A stretch of 23,906 bases of DNA from JBGTBQ01 sp041749275 (GCA_041749275.1 JBGTBQ010000347.1:1-23906), one strand, 5' to 3'. Counted from the first letter of the stretch, positions 1-7,139 are shown. Notes: generated by a model not told the origin, from the letters alone. Made by a program: numbers and translations.

Positions 1-616
1 CATGCGCCGCATCGACGGCGCGTTCGGGGTGCGGCATCAGGCCGAGCACGCGGCGGTTTTCGGACAGGATCCCCGCAATATCGGCCCGCGATCCGTTCGG
101 GTTGCGGATGTATCGAAACGCCACGCGCGCGTCCCCCTCGAGCCGGTCGAGGGTCGCGGCGTCGGCAAGATAATTGCCGTCATGGTGCGCGATCGGATAG
201 CGCACGGTGCCGCCGCGCGCATAGCCACGCGTGAAGACGCTCTCGCTGGTCTCGACCCGCAGGTCGGCTTGCGCGCAGATGAACTTCAACCCCGCGTTGC
301 GCATCAAAGCCCCGGGCAGCATGCCCGCCTCGATCAGGACCTGGAATCCGTTGCAGACGCCGAGGACGTAGCCGCCGGCCCTGGCGTGATCAGCCACCGC
401 ACGCATGAGCGGCGCACGGGCCGCGATCGCGCCGCACCTCAGGTAATCGCCGAAAGAAAACCCGCCCGGCACCGCCACGAGATCGAGCCCGCGGGGCAGG
501 ACGGTCTCCTTGTGCCAGAGCATCTCGACCTGTGCGCCGGCCAGCCTGAACGCAACCGCGAGATCACGGTCGCAATTGGCACCGGGGGTCACGACGATGC
601 CCACGCGCAGGCTCAT
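1..616 (-). CDS. purQ: Phosphoribosylformylglycinamidine synthase subunit PurQ (glutamine amidotransferase), C-terminus off the window
   Basis: PurQ releases ammonia from glutamine for FGAM synthase (PurL with PurS) in step 4 of de novo purine synthesis, in the cytoplasm. The minus frame from the ATG at 616 stays open for 205 codons and leaves the window at base 1, so roughly the last 10-30 residues are missing. Class I amidotransferase marks are visible: GGFSFGDYLR at residues 51-60, the nucleophile loop GVCNGFQ with Cys88, and the His-Glu pair in MPHPER (His196, Glu198). All three catalytic residues are inside the window. It starts 25 nt after the purS stop, with a G-rich GGTGGGGG stretch upstream as the likely ribosome site. 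A nearer ATG at 621 is out of frame and stops after two codons. PurL would be expected next, beyond the left edge. Confidence 0.96.
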   Translation of the reverse strand, partial: MSLRVGIVVTPGANCDRDLAVAFRLAGAQVEMLWHKETVLPRGLDLVAVPGGFSFGDYLRCGAIAARAPLMRAVADHARAGGYVLGVCNGFQVLIEAGMLPGALMRNAGLKFICAQADLRVETSESVFTRGYARGGTVRYPIAHHDGNYLADAATLDRLEGDARVAFRYIRNPNGSRADIAGILSENRRVLGLMPHPERAVDAAH

Positions 617-641
617 GCCATGATGCCCCCACCTGCCCGGA

Positions 642-881
642 TCATTCGATCTCCACCCGGTAATCCTCGATCACCGTGTTGGCGAGCAGCTTCTCGCACA
701 TCGCGGCGACCTGCGCGCGGGCGGCCCCGGCATCGGTCTCGGCCAGATCGAGCTCGATCACCTTGCCCTGCCGAACCGCGCCTATGCCTTCGAATCCCAG
801 AGCGTGAAGCGCATGCCCGATGGCCGCGCCCTGCGGGTCGAGCACGCCGGGTTTCAATGTGACGTAGACTTTTGCTTTCAC
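642..881 (-). CDS. purS: Phosphoribosylformylglycinamidine synthase subunit PurS
   Basis: PurS is the small structural subunit that bridges PurL and PurQ in the three-part FGAM synthase and helps channel ammonia. The 79-residue product has the usual length and pattern: a beta strand KAKVYVTLKPGVLDPQG, then HALHALGF, VRQGKVIELDL and the ending ANTVIEDYRVEI. The start is GTG at 881 (bases CAC on the plus strand). The choice is supported by a GGAG nine bases upstream (891-894) and by the conserved N-terminus K-A-K-V-Y-V-T-L. It is followed 25 nt later by purQ, so the two are surely co-transcribed. By eye the sequence is close to alphaproteobacterial PurS, which I cannot test here. Confidence 0.95.
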   Translation of the reverse strand: MKAKVYVTLKPGVLDPQGAAIGHALHALGFEGIGAVRQGKVIELDLAETDAGAARAQVAAMCEKLLANTVIEDYRVEIE

Positions 882-914
882 TCTGTTTCGCTCCGTTTGA
901 GAATAGCAAATGAC

Positions 915-940
915 TTTCGATTTCTAACTTTCAATCGAAA
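915..940 (-). terminator. Small hairpin after the amidohydrolase stop, weak terminator or attenuator
   Basis: TTTCGATT (915-922) and AATCGAAA (933-940) form an 8-bp stem with a 10-nt loop, four bases after the TAG stop at 944-946 on the minus strand. There is no good U-run after it, so it may only slow transcription or protect the 3' end. The 60 bp between the amidohydrolase and purS is distinctly AT-rich compared with both genes. Confidence 0.35.
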
Positions 941-943
941 ATC

Positions 944-2665
944 CTATTTTACCTTGCCCGGCCCCCACAACGCGCGGCCCGGCTTCGCGTTCGTATGCTC
1001 GCCGTCCTTCAAGACCTGCGTGCCGTTGACGAAGACGTGGCGGACTCCGACGGCGTACTGATGCGGTTGCTCGAAGGTCGCGCGGTCGGCGATTGTTCCG
1101 GGGTCGAAGACGACCACGTCGGCGAACATCCCCTGTTTGAGCAGGCCCCTGCGTTCGAGGCCGAGGTTCTCCGCAGGCAGGCCCGACAGACGGCGCACCG
1201 CCTCGGCGAGTGTAATCACCTTCTCGTCGCGGACGTATTTGCCCAAGAGCCGCGCGAAGTTGCCGTAGGCGCGCGGGTGCGGGTTCGACTTCAGGAAGAC
1301 GCCTTCGGGCGCCTGCGATGCCTCGTCCGAGCCGAACGAGACCCACGGCAGCTTGATCTGCTTTTTGATATTCTCCTCGGACATCAGGAAGTAGATGGTG
1401 TCCACGCGCGAGCGGTCTTCGAGCATGAGATCGAGGATGGTATCGAACGGGTCCGTGCCGCGCTCCGCGGCAACCGCCGCGAGCGACTTGCCCGTCAGCG
1501 GTTTGAGCTTTTCGGACTTGAAGCCGACGAGCAGGATTTTTTCGGGCGAGCCGGCGGCGTGGTAGAGGCTCTCCCATTCGTCGGTGGGCGTCTCCATCGC
1601 CTGTTTGATTTTCGCGCGCTCCGCCGGGTCGGCGATGCGTTTGAAGAGAGCTTCGTAACCACCGCTCAAGGCCGACGGCGGGAGCGATGCATTCAGGCCG
1701 GTCGCGCCCGCCTCGTAGTTGTACATATCGGCGGTTATTTTCAGACCTTCGCGGCGCGCGGCCTCGACCATCTCGATGACGCGATCCATCTTCGGCCAGT
1801 TACTCTGGCCCGCCGCCTTGAGGTGATAAATCTCCGCCGGAATTTTTGCCTCGCGGCTGATGCGGATGAGTTCCTCGACCGCCTCGGTCAATCTTCCGCC
1901 CTCGCTCCGCATGTGTGAAATGTACTTGCCCTTATATTCGGCGGCGACTTTGCATAGCTCGATCAGCTCTTCGGTCTTCGCGTAGAAGGCCGGCGCGTAG
2001 ATCAAAGACGAGCCGATGCCGAGAGCGCCCGCTTCCATCTCGCGGCGGACGAGCGCGCGCATCTCTTCGAGCTGTGCGGGCGTCGGTTGTTTGTCTTCGA
2101 GGCCGATGACGTGCTCGCGGAGGGTGGTCGCCCCGATGTAGGAAGCGACGTTTTGCGAGACGCCGCGCTTCTCAAGATAGCTGAGGTATTCGGCGAGCGT
2201 CGTCCATTGAATCTCGTATTTGACATCGCCCTGCTCCGAGGCGATGCGTAATTTCATCTGATCGTTGAGCGGCCCCATCGAAGACCCCTCGCCCATGATT
2301 TGCGTCGTCACGCCCTGCCGCAACTCGCCCTGCGAGCGCCCGTCCACAATCAGCGACTCGGTTGACCAAGACAGCATGTTGATAAAGCCGGGCGCGACCG
2401 CGAGTCCGCTCGCGTCCACCACCGTCTTCGCCCGCGCCGACGACAAGTCGCCGACCGCCATGATTTGATCGCCGCTGATTCCGACATCCGCGCGCAGAGG
2501 CTCGCCGCCCGTCCCGTCGTACACCGTGCCGCCTTTGATGATGACATCGAAATCCGGCCCGCGCAGCTCGCCCTTCTGTTCAGGCGCGACGCACGACGCG
2601 AGCGGCAAGAGCAGCCCCAACAGCAACAATCCGATGACGAGCAGCACGACGATCTTTTTTATCAA
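944..2665 (-). CDS. Lipoprotein amidohydrolase, N-acyl-D-amino-acid deacylase (D-aminoacylase) family with altered metal motif
   Basis: A 573-residue product of the amidohydrolase superfamily (D-aminoacylase/dihydroorotase-like fold). Residues 1-25 are a lipoprotein signal peptide (KK, then LLVIGLLLLGLLLPLASC) with lipobox LASC and Cys25, so the enzyme should be anchored outside the inner membrane. The N-terminal composite beta domain reads DVIIKGGTVYDGTGG. The usual GFIDxHxH metal motif is replaced by GFINMLSW (residues 93-100), and the usual Cys-bearing GNCG loop by GEGSSMGPL (125-133). Still present are His251 (ISHMRSEG), His281 (EIYHLKAAG) and Asp447 (FGSDEAS). The start is TTG at 2665, chosen because GGAGGAG lies ten bases upstream and the signal peptide begins there. 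It follows purB by 21 nt. Family membership is clear; substrate and activity are uncertain because of the missing ligands. Confidence 0.88.
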   Translation of the reverse strand: MIKKIVVLLVIGLLLLGLLLPLASCVAPEQKGELRGPDFDVIIKGGTVYDGTGGEPLRADVGISGDQIMAVGDLSSARAKTVVDASGLAVAPGFINMLSWSTESLIVDGRSQGELRQGVTTQIMGEGSSMGPLNDQMKLRIASEQGDVKYEIQWTTLAEYLSYLEKRGVSQNVASYIGATTLREHVIGLEDKQPTPAQLEEMRALVRREMEAGALGIGSSLIYAPAFYAKTEELIELCKVAAEYKGKYISHMRSEGGRLTEAVEELIRISREAKIPAEIYHLKAAGQSNWPKMDRVIEMVEAARREGLKITADMYNYEAGATGLNASLPPSALSGGYEALFKRIADPAERAKIKQAMETPTDEWESLYHAAGSPEKILLVGFKSEKLKPLTGKSLAAVAAERGTDPFDTILDLMLEDRSRVDTIYFLMSEENIKKQIKLPWVSFGSDEASQAPEGVFLKSNPHPRAYGNFARLLGKYVRDEKVITLAEAVRRLSGLPAENLGLERRGLLKQGMFADVVVFDPGTIADRATFEQPHQYAVGVRHVFVNGTQVLKDGEHTNAKPGRALWGPGKVK

Positions 2666-2675
2666 GGCTTCCCCT

Positions 2676-2682
2676 CTCCTCC
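2676..2682 (-). promoter_or_regulatory. Ribosome binding site for the TTG-started amidohydrolase
   Basis: CTCCTCC on the plus strand reads GGAGGAG on the minus strand, ten bases before the TTG at 2665 and inside the 21-nt gap after the purB stop (2687). No ATG or GTG in frame gives a complete signal peptide, so this site decides the TTG start. Confidence 0.75.
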
Positions 2683-2686
2683 GTCT

Positions 2687-3979
2687 TTATCCGAAGACGC
2701 GCGCGAAAACCGCATCCACGTTCCGCATGTAAGTGCCGGGCGCGAAGACGCGCTCAATCTCTTCGCGCGAGAGCCGCGCGGCGATGTCCGTGTCCGCGAG
2801 AACGAGCGCGCGGAAGTCTTCACCCTCATCCCACGCGCGCATGGCGTTGCGCTGCGCCCACTCGTAAGCCTCCTCGCGCGAGATGCCCGCGCGCGTCAGC
2901 GCGAGCAGGAGCTGTCCGCTGTAGACCAGCCCGCGCGTCGCGTTCAAATTCTCCAACATGCGTCCAGTGTGGACGACGAGGTTTTCGATGAGCGACGCGG
3001 CCTTTGCCAGCATGTAGTCGAGCGTGATGGAGGCGTCCGGCAACGTGACGCGCTCGGCGGAAGAGTGCGAGATGTCGCGCTCGTGCCAGAGCGCGACCGA
3101 CTCCAGACCCGCCACCGCGTAACCGCGCATCAAACGCGCCATCCCGCACAGACGCTCCGACAAGATCGGGTTGCGCTTGTGCGGCATCGCGGACGAACCC
3201 TTCTGCCCCTTCTTGAAACGCTCCTCGGCCTCGCGTACTTCGGTGCGCTGCCAGTGTCGAACCTGCAACGCGAACTTCTCGATGGACGCGCCGATGATGG
3301 CGAGCGTCGTCAAATATTCCGCATAGATGTCGCGCTGAATGACCTGCGTCGAGACGGGCGCGGCTTTCAAGCCGAGACGCCCGCACACTTTCTCTTCCAC
3401 CACCGGGTCGAGGTGCGCGAACGCGCCGACCGCGCCGCTGATCTTGCCCGTGGCGACCGCTTCACGCGCGCGTTCCAATCTCTCGCGGTTGCGCCGCATC
3501 TCGTCGAACCACAGCGCGAAGGTCAGCCCGAACGAGGTCGGCTCGGCGTGGACGCCGTGCGTGCGCCCCACCTGCGGCGTGTGTTTGAACTCGAACGCGC
3601 GCCGCTTCAGGATTTCCGCAAGCGCGTCAATCTTCTTCAAGAGCAGGTCGCACGCGTCGCGCAGCAGCAGCGCGTTCGCCGTGTCCACCACGTCCGAAGA
3701 GGTCAGCCCGTAATGGACGAACCGCGACGCCTCGCCGATCTTTTCCGCCAGCGCCGTCGTGAACGCGATTACGTCGTGGTCGGTCGTCTTCTCGATCTCG
3801 TTGATGCGCTCGACCGTGAAGGCAGCTTTGCTTTTAATCTCCGCGACCGCCTCGTGCGGGATCGTCCCCATCTCGGCGTGGACTTCGCACACCGCGATCT
3901 CCACGTCGAGCCACTTCTGAAACTTGTTTCGCTCCGACCAGAGCGCGCCCATTTCGGGCAGTGTGTAGCGTTCAATCAT
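2687..3979 (-). CDS. purB: Adenylosuccinate lyase PurB
   Basis: PurB cleaves succinyl-AICAR to AICAR in IMP synthesis and adenylosuccinate to AMP, releasing fumarate. The 430-residue protein has the normal length for the shorter bacterial form and all signature regions of the fumarase/aspartase superfamily: TTDHDV with His68, the TSSD loop at 93-96, RTHGVHAEP with His141, and the flexible catalytic loop KGSSAMPHKRNP (260-271) with the Ser262/Ser263 pair and the superfamily SSxMPxKxN pattern. Start ATG at 3979 gives the expected N-terminus MIERYTLPEMGALW; no strong Shine-Dalgarno is seen before it. It is 21 nt from the downstream amidohydrolase. The 475 bp upstream is filled by a palindromic element, so purB may have its own promoter rather than depend on the genes at 4455-7139. 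Confidence 0.97.
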   Translation of the reverse strand: MIERYTLPEMGALWSERNKFQKWLDVEIAVCEVHAEMGTIPHEAVAEIKSKAAFTVERINEIEKTTDHDVIAFTTALAEKIGEASRFVHYGLTSSDVVDTANALLLRDACDLLLKKIDALAEILKRRAFEFKHTPQVGRTHGVHAEPTSFGLTFALWFDEMRRNRERLERAREAVATGKISGAVGAFAHLDPVVEEKVCGRLGLKAAPVSTQVIQRDIYAEYLTTLAIIGASIEKFALQVRHWQRTEVREAEERFKKGQKGSSAMPHKRNPILSERLCGMARLMRGYAVAGLESVALWHERDISHSSAERVTLPDASITLDYMLAKAASLIENLVVHTGRMLENLNATRGLVYSGQLLLALTRAGISREEAYEWAQRNAMRAWDEGEDFRALVLADTDIAARLSREEIERVFAPGTYMRNVDAVFARVFG

Positions 3980-4152
3980 AGTTGGGCGCGGCCACCATCA
4001 CTTATCTGTAAAATTGATAAAGTTCCAACCTTCTTCCGGCAGCATCCCAGCGGTTCGGCTCTTTTCAATCGCAGCGAGTAAAAATTGACGCAATGCTTTC
4101 GTTAGGATCCCATTCAAACCGATGTTACGCGCAGCAGCCCGAAGATAATTGT

Positions 4153-4377
4153 TCAACGAGTCCGCGCGAGCGGACGGCAGAATAAAGCCCCGCGTGGAGC
4201 GTAGCGGAACGCGGGGACACCGCCACCCCACACACGCCAGAGCCTGCGGAGCAGGCGACAGAAGCTGATCCGTGCAGCCTCTGCCGCCCGCTTCGCGGGC
4301 TTGCGATATTTTTCAACCTGCGACCCCGGACTGCGTCCGGGGCTTTATTCTGCCGTCCGCTCGCGCGGACTCGTTGA
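4153..4377. repeat. Composite palindromic element bounded by a perfect 40-nt inverted repeat
   Basis: Arms at 4153-4192 and 4338-4377 are perfect reverse complements over 40 nt; they contain AATAAAGCCCC and GGGGCTTTATT. Each arm has its own small palindrome, GTCCGC...GCGGAC. The 145 nt between the arms hold further hairpins: CCCCGCG/CGCGGGG near 4190-4220, GCCTGCGGAGCAGGC near 4245, GCCCGCTTCGCGGGC near 4292, and CCCCGGACTGCGTCCGGGG near 4324. Together they could fold as a cloverleaf. Short open frames through it (for example 3998-4231 and 4125-4424, minus) look like repeat read-through, not genes. It fills most of the 475-bp gap between purB and the DUF4019-like gene; I see nothing else certain there. 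It is probably a non-autonomous repeat of the REP/MITE kind; the family is unknown. Confidence 0.85.
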
Positions 4378-4454
4378 CGCTTCATTTGAAGTTGCGCTGC
4401 TGTGTAACATGAGTTCAAATCCACCGTAGACCACGTCAGGATTGCTTTTGCGCT

Positions 4455-4928
4455 TCATTTGAGCGCGTCCGAACTGACCGAATATCTTGCGAGCAGCCAG
4501 CGCCCGTCGCGCTCAAGGAGCGTGAACTGCTCGACGGCGTCGCCGCGCTCGAAGGTGGTTTGATAGATGAGTTCGAGCGCGTGGCCCGAAAGCGGGGCGC
4601 TCGCGCTCTGCTGCTCGCGGCCCGAACGGAGCGTGCGCGCGCCGACGCGCCCCAGACGTTCGCGCACGCGCGCAAGCCGCTTCCGGTTCTCGTCGGCGCT
4701 CACTTGGTCGCGCCACTCCGGCGCGGCCTCCTCGTAGACTTTCTCGTCGCGCCCGGCGGCGATGTCTTCGGTCACGCGGTCAACGGTCTCTTGTGCCGCC
4801 GCCGGAATCGAGCGCCGCTCGTCAACCGCACAGGAGAGGTAAAAAGGCAAAAGTAAAAAGGCAAACGTCAGGAGACAGCGCCCCTTCACTTTTGCCTTTT
4901 GCCTTTTTACTTTTGCCTTGAATTTCAT
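4455..4928 (-). CDS. Small DUF4019-like envelope protein with a repeat-derived signal peptide
   Basis: A 157-residue product. The ATG at 4928 overlaps the TGA of the upstream hydrolase gene as ATGA, so translation is likely coupled. Residues 2-17 are strongly cationic (KFKAKVKRQK then AKVKGR); residues 19-31 are hydrophobic (LLTFAFLLLPFYL), followed by Ser-Cys33. This reads as a signal peptide, perhaps of a lipoprotein, although YLSC is a poor lipobox. The rest (34-157) is a soluble domain, ending in a pattern like DUF4019: GHALELIYQTTFERGDAVEQ, then FTLLERDGRWLLARYSV. Function is unknown. Both parts of the signal peptide come from the arms of an inverted repeat (see 4844-4919). A longer frame upstream to 5195 is only read-through antiparallel to the hydrolase codons. 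The gene is real by overlap and domain pattern; the domain name is moderate. Confidence 0.75.
   Translation of the reverse strand: MKFKAKVKRQKAKVKGRCLLTFAFLLLPFYLSCAVDERRSIPAAAQETVDRVTEDIAAGRDEKVYEEAAPEWRDQVSADENRKRLARVRERLGRVGARTLRSGREQQSASAPLSGHALELIYQTTFERGDAVEQFTLLERDGRWLLARYSVSSDALK
4844..4919. repeat. Inverted repeat inside a coding sequence, arms encode both halves of a signal peptide
   Basis: Arms 4844-4865 and 4898-4919 are perfect 22-nt reverse complements, built of AAGGCAAAAG-type and AAAAAGGC-type units, with a 32-nt centre. The right arm carries a further half unit (4889-4896). In the gene on the minus strand the right arm is read as K-A-K-V-K-R-Q (residues 4-10) and the left arm as F-A-F-L-L-L-P (22-28). 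Similar A-rich units (AAGGTAAAAGTAAA) lie at 17707-17720, so the unit may be dispersed in the genome. Confidence 0.9.
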
Positions 4929-5746
4929 AGCTCGATCCACGGCGTCGGCTCTTTGTGGTGCGAGAGCGTGATTTTCGTTGTCGGTTGAAAGAGGCCGCCG
5001 CGCTCTTTGAGCGCCATCTCGGCGGTGAGTTTGGCGACGTGCGGGTTGTTGGCGCGCTGCGAGAGATGCGCGAGGACGATGTGCTCGGCGGCGCCGTCGA
5101 AGCCGTCGCGCAGCCACACGCCCACGTCCTCGTTCGACAAATGCCCGGTGCGCGACAGGATACGCTGCTTCAACTCCCACGGGTACACGTCGCACGCCTT
5201 GAGCATATCGCGGCTGTGGTTCGACTCGATGATGATGGCCGCGCAGCTCTTCAGTTGTTCGGTGATGAGCGTTGTGACGTGGCCGAAGTCCATCAACGTG
5301 GCGACGCGCACGCCGTCATGCGTCGCCGTGAAGCCGAAGTTGTCGGCGGCGTCGTGCGGGATGGTGAAGGGGTGAAAGTCTATCTCGCCGATGCGGAAGT
5401 CGCGGCTCGACGAAATCTCTTCGACGCGGTCGCGCAGGGCATCCGCGCGCTTGCGCGGCTCGTCGTTGCCGCGCGACTTTTCGCGGATGTAGGCGTCGCG
5501 CGTCTCGCCGGAGATGTAGACGGGACACGCCAAGCTCTTGAGCAGCACGCGCAGACCGCCCGCGTGGTCGCCATGCTCGTGCGTGATGATGACGCCATCG
5601 AGCCGCATCACGTCCTCGCCGACGAGCGCGAGCCGCCGCGCCGTCTCCTTCGCGCTCATCCCCGCGTCCACCAGCACGCGCGTTTGCCCCGCGCAGATGA
5701 GCACGGCGTTGCCCGTGGAGCCGCTGCCTAAGACGGTGAGTCTCAT
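4925..5746 (-). CDS. YycJ/WalJ-type metallo-beta-lactamase fold hydrolase
   Basis: A 273-residue cytoplasmic metallohydrolase. It begins MRLTVLGSGSTGNAVLI, the characteristic opening of the YycJ family, and carries the metal motif T-H-E-H-G-D-H at residues 55-61. Later ligands are likely Asp173-region MDFGHVTT and His in ESNHSRDML, with KITLSHHKEP at the end. YycJ homologues are thought to be nucleases or phosphodiesterases linked to DNA handling and cell-wall signalling in Firmicutes; the substrate here is unknown. No WalK/WalR genes are near. Start ATG 5746 fits the family N-terminus; I see no Shine-Dalgarno before it, and the leader instead contains the 5764-5835 palindrome. Its stop overlaps the next gene's start by four bases. 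Confidence 0.92.
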   Translation of the reverse strand: MRLTVLGSGSTGNAVLICAGQTRVLVDAGMSAKETARRLALVGEDVMRLDGVIITHEHGDHAGGLRVLLKSLACPVYISGETRDAYIREKSRGNDEPRKRADALRDRVEEISSSRDFRIGEIDFHPFTIPHDAADNFGFTATHDGVRVATLMDFGHVTTLITEQLKSCAAIIIESNHSRDMLKACDVYPWELKQRILSRTGHLSNEDVGVWLRDGFDGAAEHIVLAHLSQRANNPHVAKLTAEMALKERGGLFQPTTKITLSHHKEPTPWIEL

Positions 5747-5763
5747 GGAAGAAAATGATGAAC

Positions 5764-5835
5764 GATGAATGCGGAATGATGAATTAAAACCCGTGCGCTC
5801 TCATTAAATTCATCATTCATCATTCCGCATTCATC
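5764..5835. repeat. Perfect 21-nt inverted repeat in the gap between the M16 peptidase and YycJ genes
   Basis: Arms 5764-5784 and 5815-5835 are perfect reverse complements (core GATGAATGCGGAATGATG) with a 30-nt AT-rich loop. Extra partial units (AATGATGAACGATG at 5754-5767, ATTCATCATT at 5808-5817) flank the arms. A related short unit GGATGAAGGATGAATGCG is at 18333-18350 between DUF2203 and lepB. In RNA it would give a strong hairpin 18 nt before the YycJ start codon, so it could end or dampen transcription from the peptidase gene or shape translation of YycJ. Confidence 0.88.
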
Positions 5836-5843
5836 ATTGCTTT

Positions 5844-7139
5844 TCAAATCTCCAGCCGCGCGCGGTCAACCTTGAAACCGTTGAGGTCGCCGAGGGCGCC
5901 GAGGGCGAGCGCGTCGGTGCGGAAGTACTGGCGCGCGAGGCGCAGCATATCGTCGGGCGTGACGGCCTCGTAGCTGGCGATGATCTCGTCGGGCGTGATG
6001 CGGTGGCCGTGGACGATCTCCTGTCGCGCCAGCGCCCCGGCGCGCGCGCTGGTGGATTCCAGCGAGAGCAGGATGGAGGCGACGGCCTGATCCTTGACGA
6101 GCCGCAGCTCTTCGTCGCCCACCCGTTCACGCGCGGCGCGACGCAGTTCTTCGATGGAGAGGTCGAGTACTTCACCGAGATGTTCGGGCGAGGTGCCGGC
6201 GTAAATCTGAAAGACGCCCGCGTCGGTGAACTGGCTCGCCGCCGCGCCGACTGAATAGGCGAGGCCGCGCTCTTCGCGCACGCGCTGCCACAGGCGCGAA
6301 CTGGTGCCGCCGCCGATGATCGAGCCGAGTAAGGAAGCCGCGTAACGGTCTTCGTCGCGCGCCGAAGGCCACGGCGCGGCAAGGAGCAGATGAGCCTGTT
6401 CGAGTTCCTTCTTGCGACGGATGAGAATGGGCGTGGCGTGCGTGGGCGGCTCTCCATAGTCGCCGACGCCCTCGTCGGCGTCCGTTTGAGATGACCCGGC
6501 GCCCGTCTTCTCCGCAAACACGCGCGCGGCCAGCTCAACCAGTTGCTCGTGCTCGACGTTCCCGGCGGCGGCAATGACGAGGTTGCGCGGCGCGTAGGCG
6601 TGCGCGTGGAAGAGAGCCGTTCGCTCTTGGTCGAAGGACGAGACCGTCTCCTCCGTCCCTTCGATGGGGCGACCGAGACTGTGGCCGGGAAAGTATTGAG
6701 CGGAGAACAGCTCGACCAGATACTCGTCGGGCGTGTCCTCGACCATCTTCATCTCTTCGATGATGACGCGCCGCTCGCGTTCCAGATCGTCTACGTCGAA
6801 GCGCGGACGCGCGAGCATGTCCGACAGCAGATCGAACGCCTGCACGAGCGCCGTGTCCACGACCTTCATGGCAAAACCGGTCAACTCGTGCGTCGTATAG
6901 GCGTCGAGGTGGCCGCCGAGACGGTCGGATTCGACCGCGATGTCGAGGGCCGTGCGCCGGCGTGTGCCCTTGAACAGCGTATGCTCGATGAAATGGCAGA
7001 TGCCGTTCATCTCGGGGCGCTCGTGGCGCGACCCGCGTTTGACCCAGACGCCGACAGTCGCGGAGCGCAGCGAGGGCATGTGTTCGGTTAAGACCGTGAG
7101 GCCACTGGGAAATCTCGTTGCTCGAACCTGATCTATCAT
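5844..7139 (-). CDS. M16 family zinc peptidase (pitrilysin/processing-peptidase type)
   Basis: A 431-residue single-unit M16 peptidase. The inverted zinc motif HxxEH is HFIEH at residues 49-53, with the third ligand likely Glu129 in RRVIIEEMKM. The N-terminal catalytic half (LPNGL-like FPSGLTVLTEHMPSL, then GSRHERPEMNG) and the C-terminal M16_C half (RNLVIAAAGNVEHEQLVELAARVF; GGGTSSRLWQRVREERGLAYSV with the family R-Y pair) are both complete. No signal peptide is visible, so it is probably cytoplasmic. Start ATG 7139 is chosen because the family begins right there; an open frame to 7259 adds non-homologous residues. It heads the minus-strand row, transcribed away from the beta-barrel gene. 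Proteolytic targets are unknown. Confidence 0.95.
   Translation of the reverse strand: MIDQVRATRFPSGLTVLTEHMPSLRSATVGVWVKRGSRHERPEMNGICHFIEHTLFKGTRRRTALDIAVESDRLGGHLDAYTTHELTGFAMKVVDTALVQAFDLLSDMLARPRFDVDDLERERRVIIEEMKMVEDTPDEYLVELFSAQYFPGHSLGRPIEGTEETVSSFDQERTALFHAHAYAPRNLVIAAAGNVEHEQLVELAARVFAEKTGAGSSQTDADEGVGDYGEPPTHATPILIRRKKELEQAHLLLAAPWPSARDEDRYAASLLGSIIGGGTSSRLWQRVREERGLAYSVGAAASQFTDAGVFQIYAGTSPEHLGEVLDLSIEELRRAARERVGDEELRLVKDQAVASILLSLESTSARAGALARQEIVHGHRITPDEIIASYEAVTPDDMLRLARQYFRTDALALGALGDLNGFKVDRARLEI

Noticed and set aside
995..1918. Open frame of 307 codons on the plus strand
   Set aside because: Antisense to the amidohydrolase, composition Arg/Leu/Ala-rich, no family.
2465..4081. 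Open frame of 538 codons on the plus strand
   Set aside because: It is antisense to purB and the amidohydrolase N-terminus, both with complete family motifs, and its protein is Arg/Asp/Val-rich shadow sequence.
3998..4424. Two minus-strand open frames (77 and 99 codons) in the gap before purB
   Set aside because: They run through the composite palindrome and have no good ribosome site; best seen as repeat read-through. The part 3998-4150 outside the palindrome could be a gene relic, but nothing supports it.
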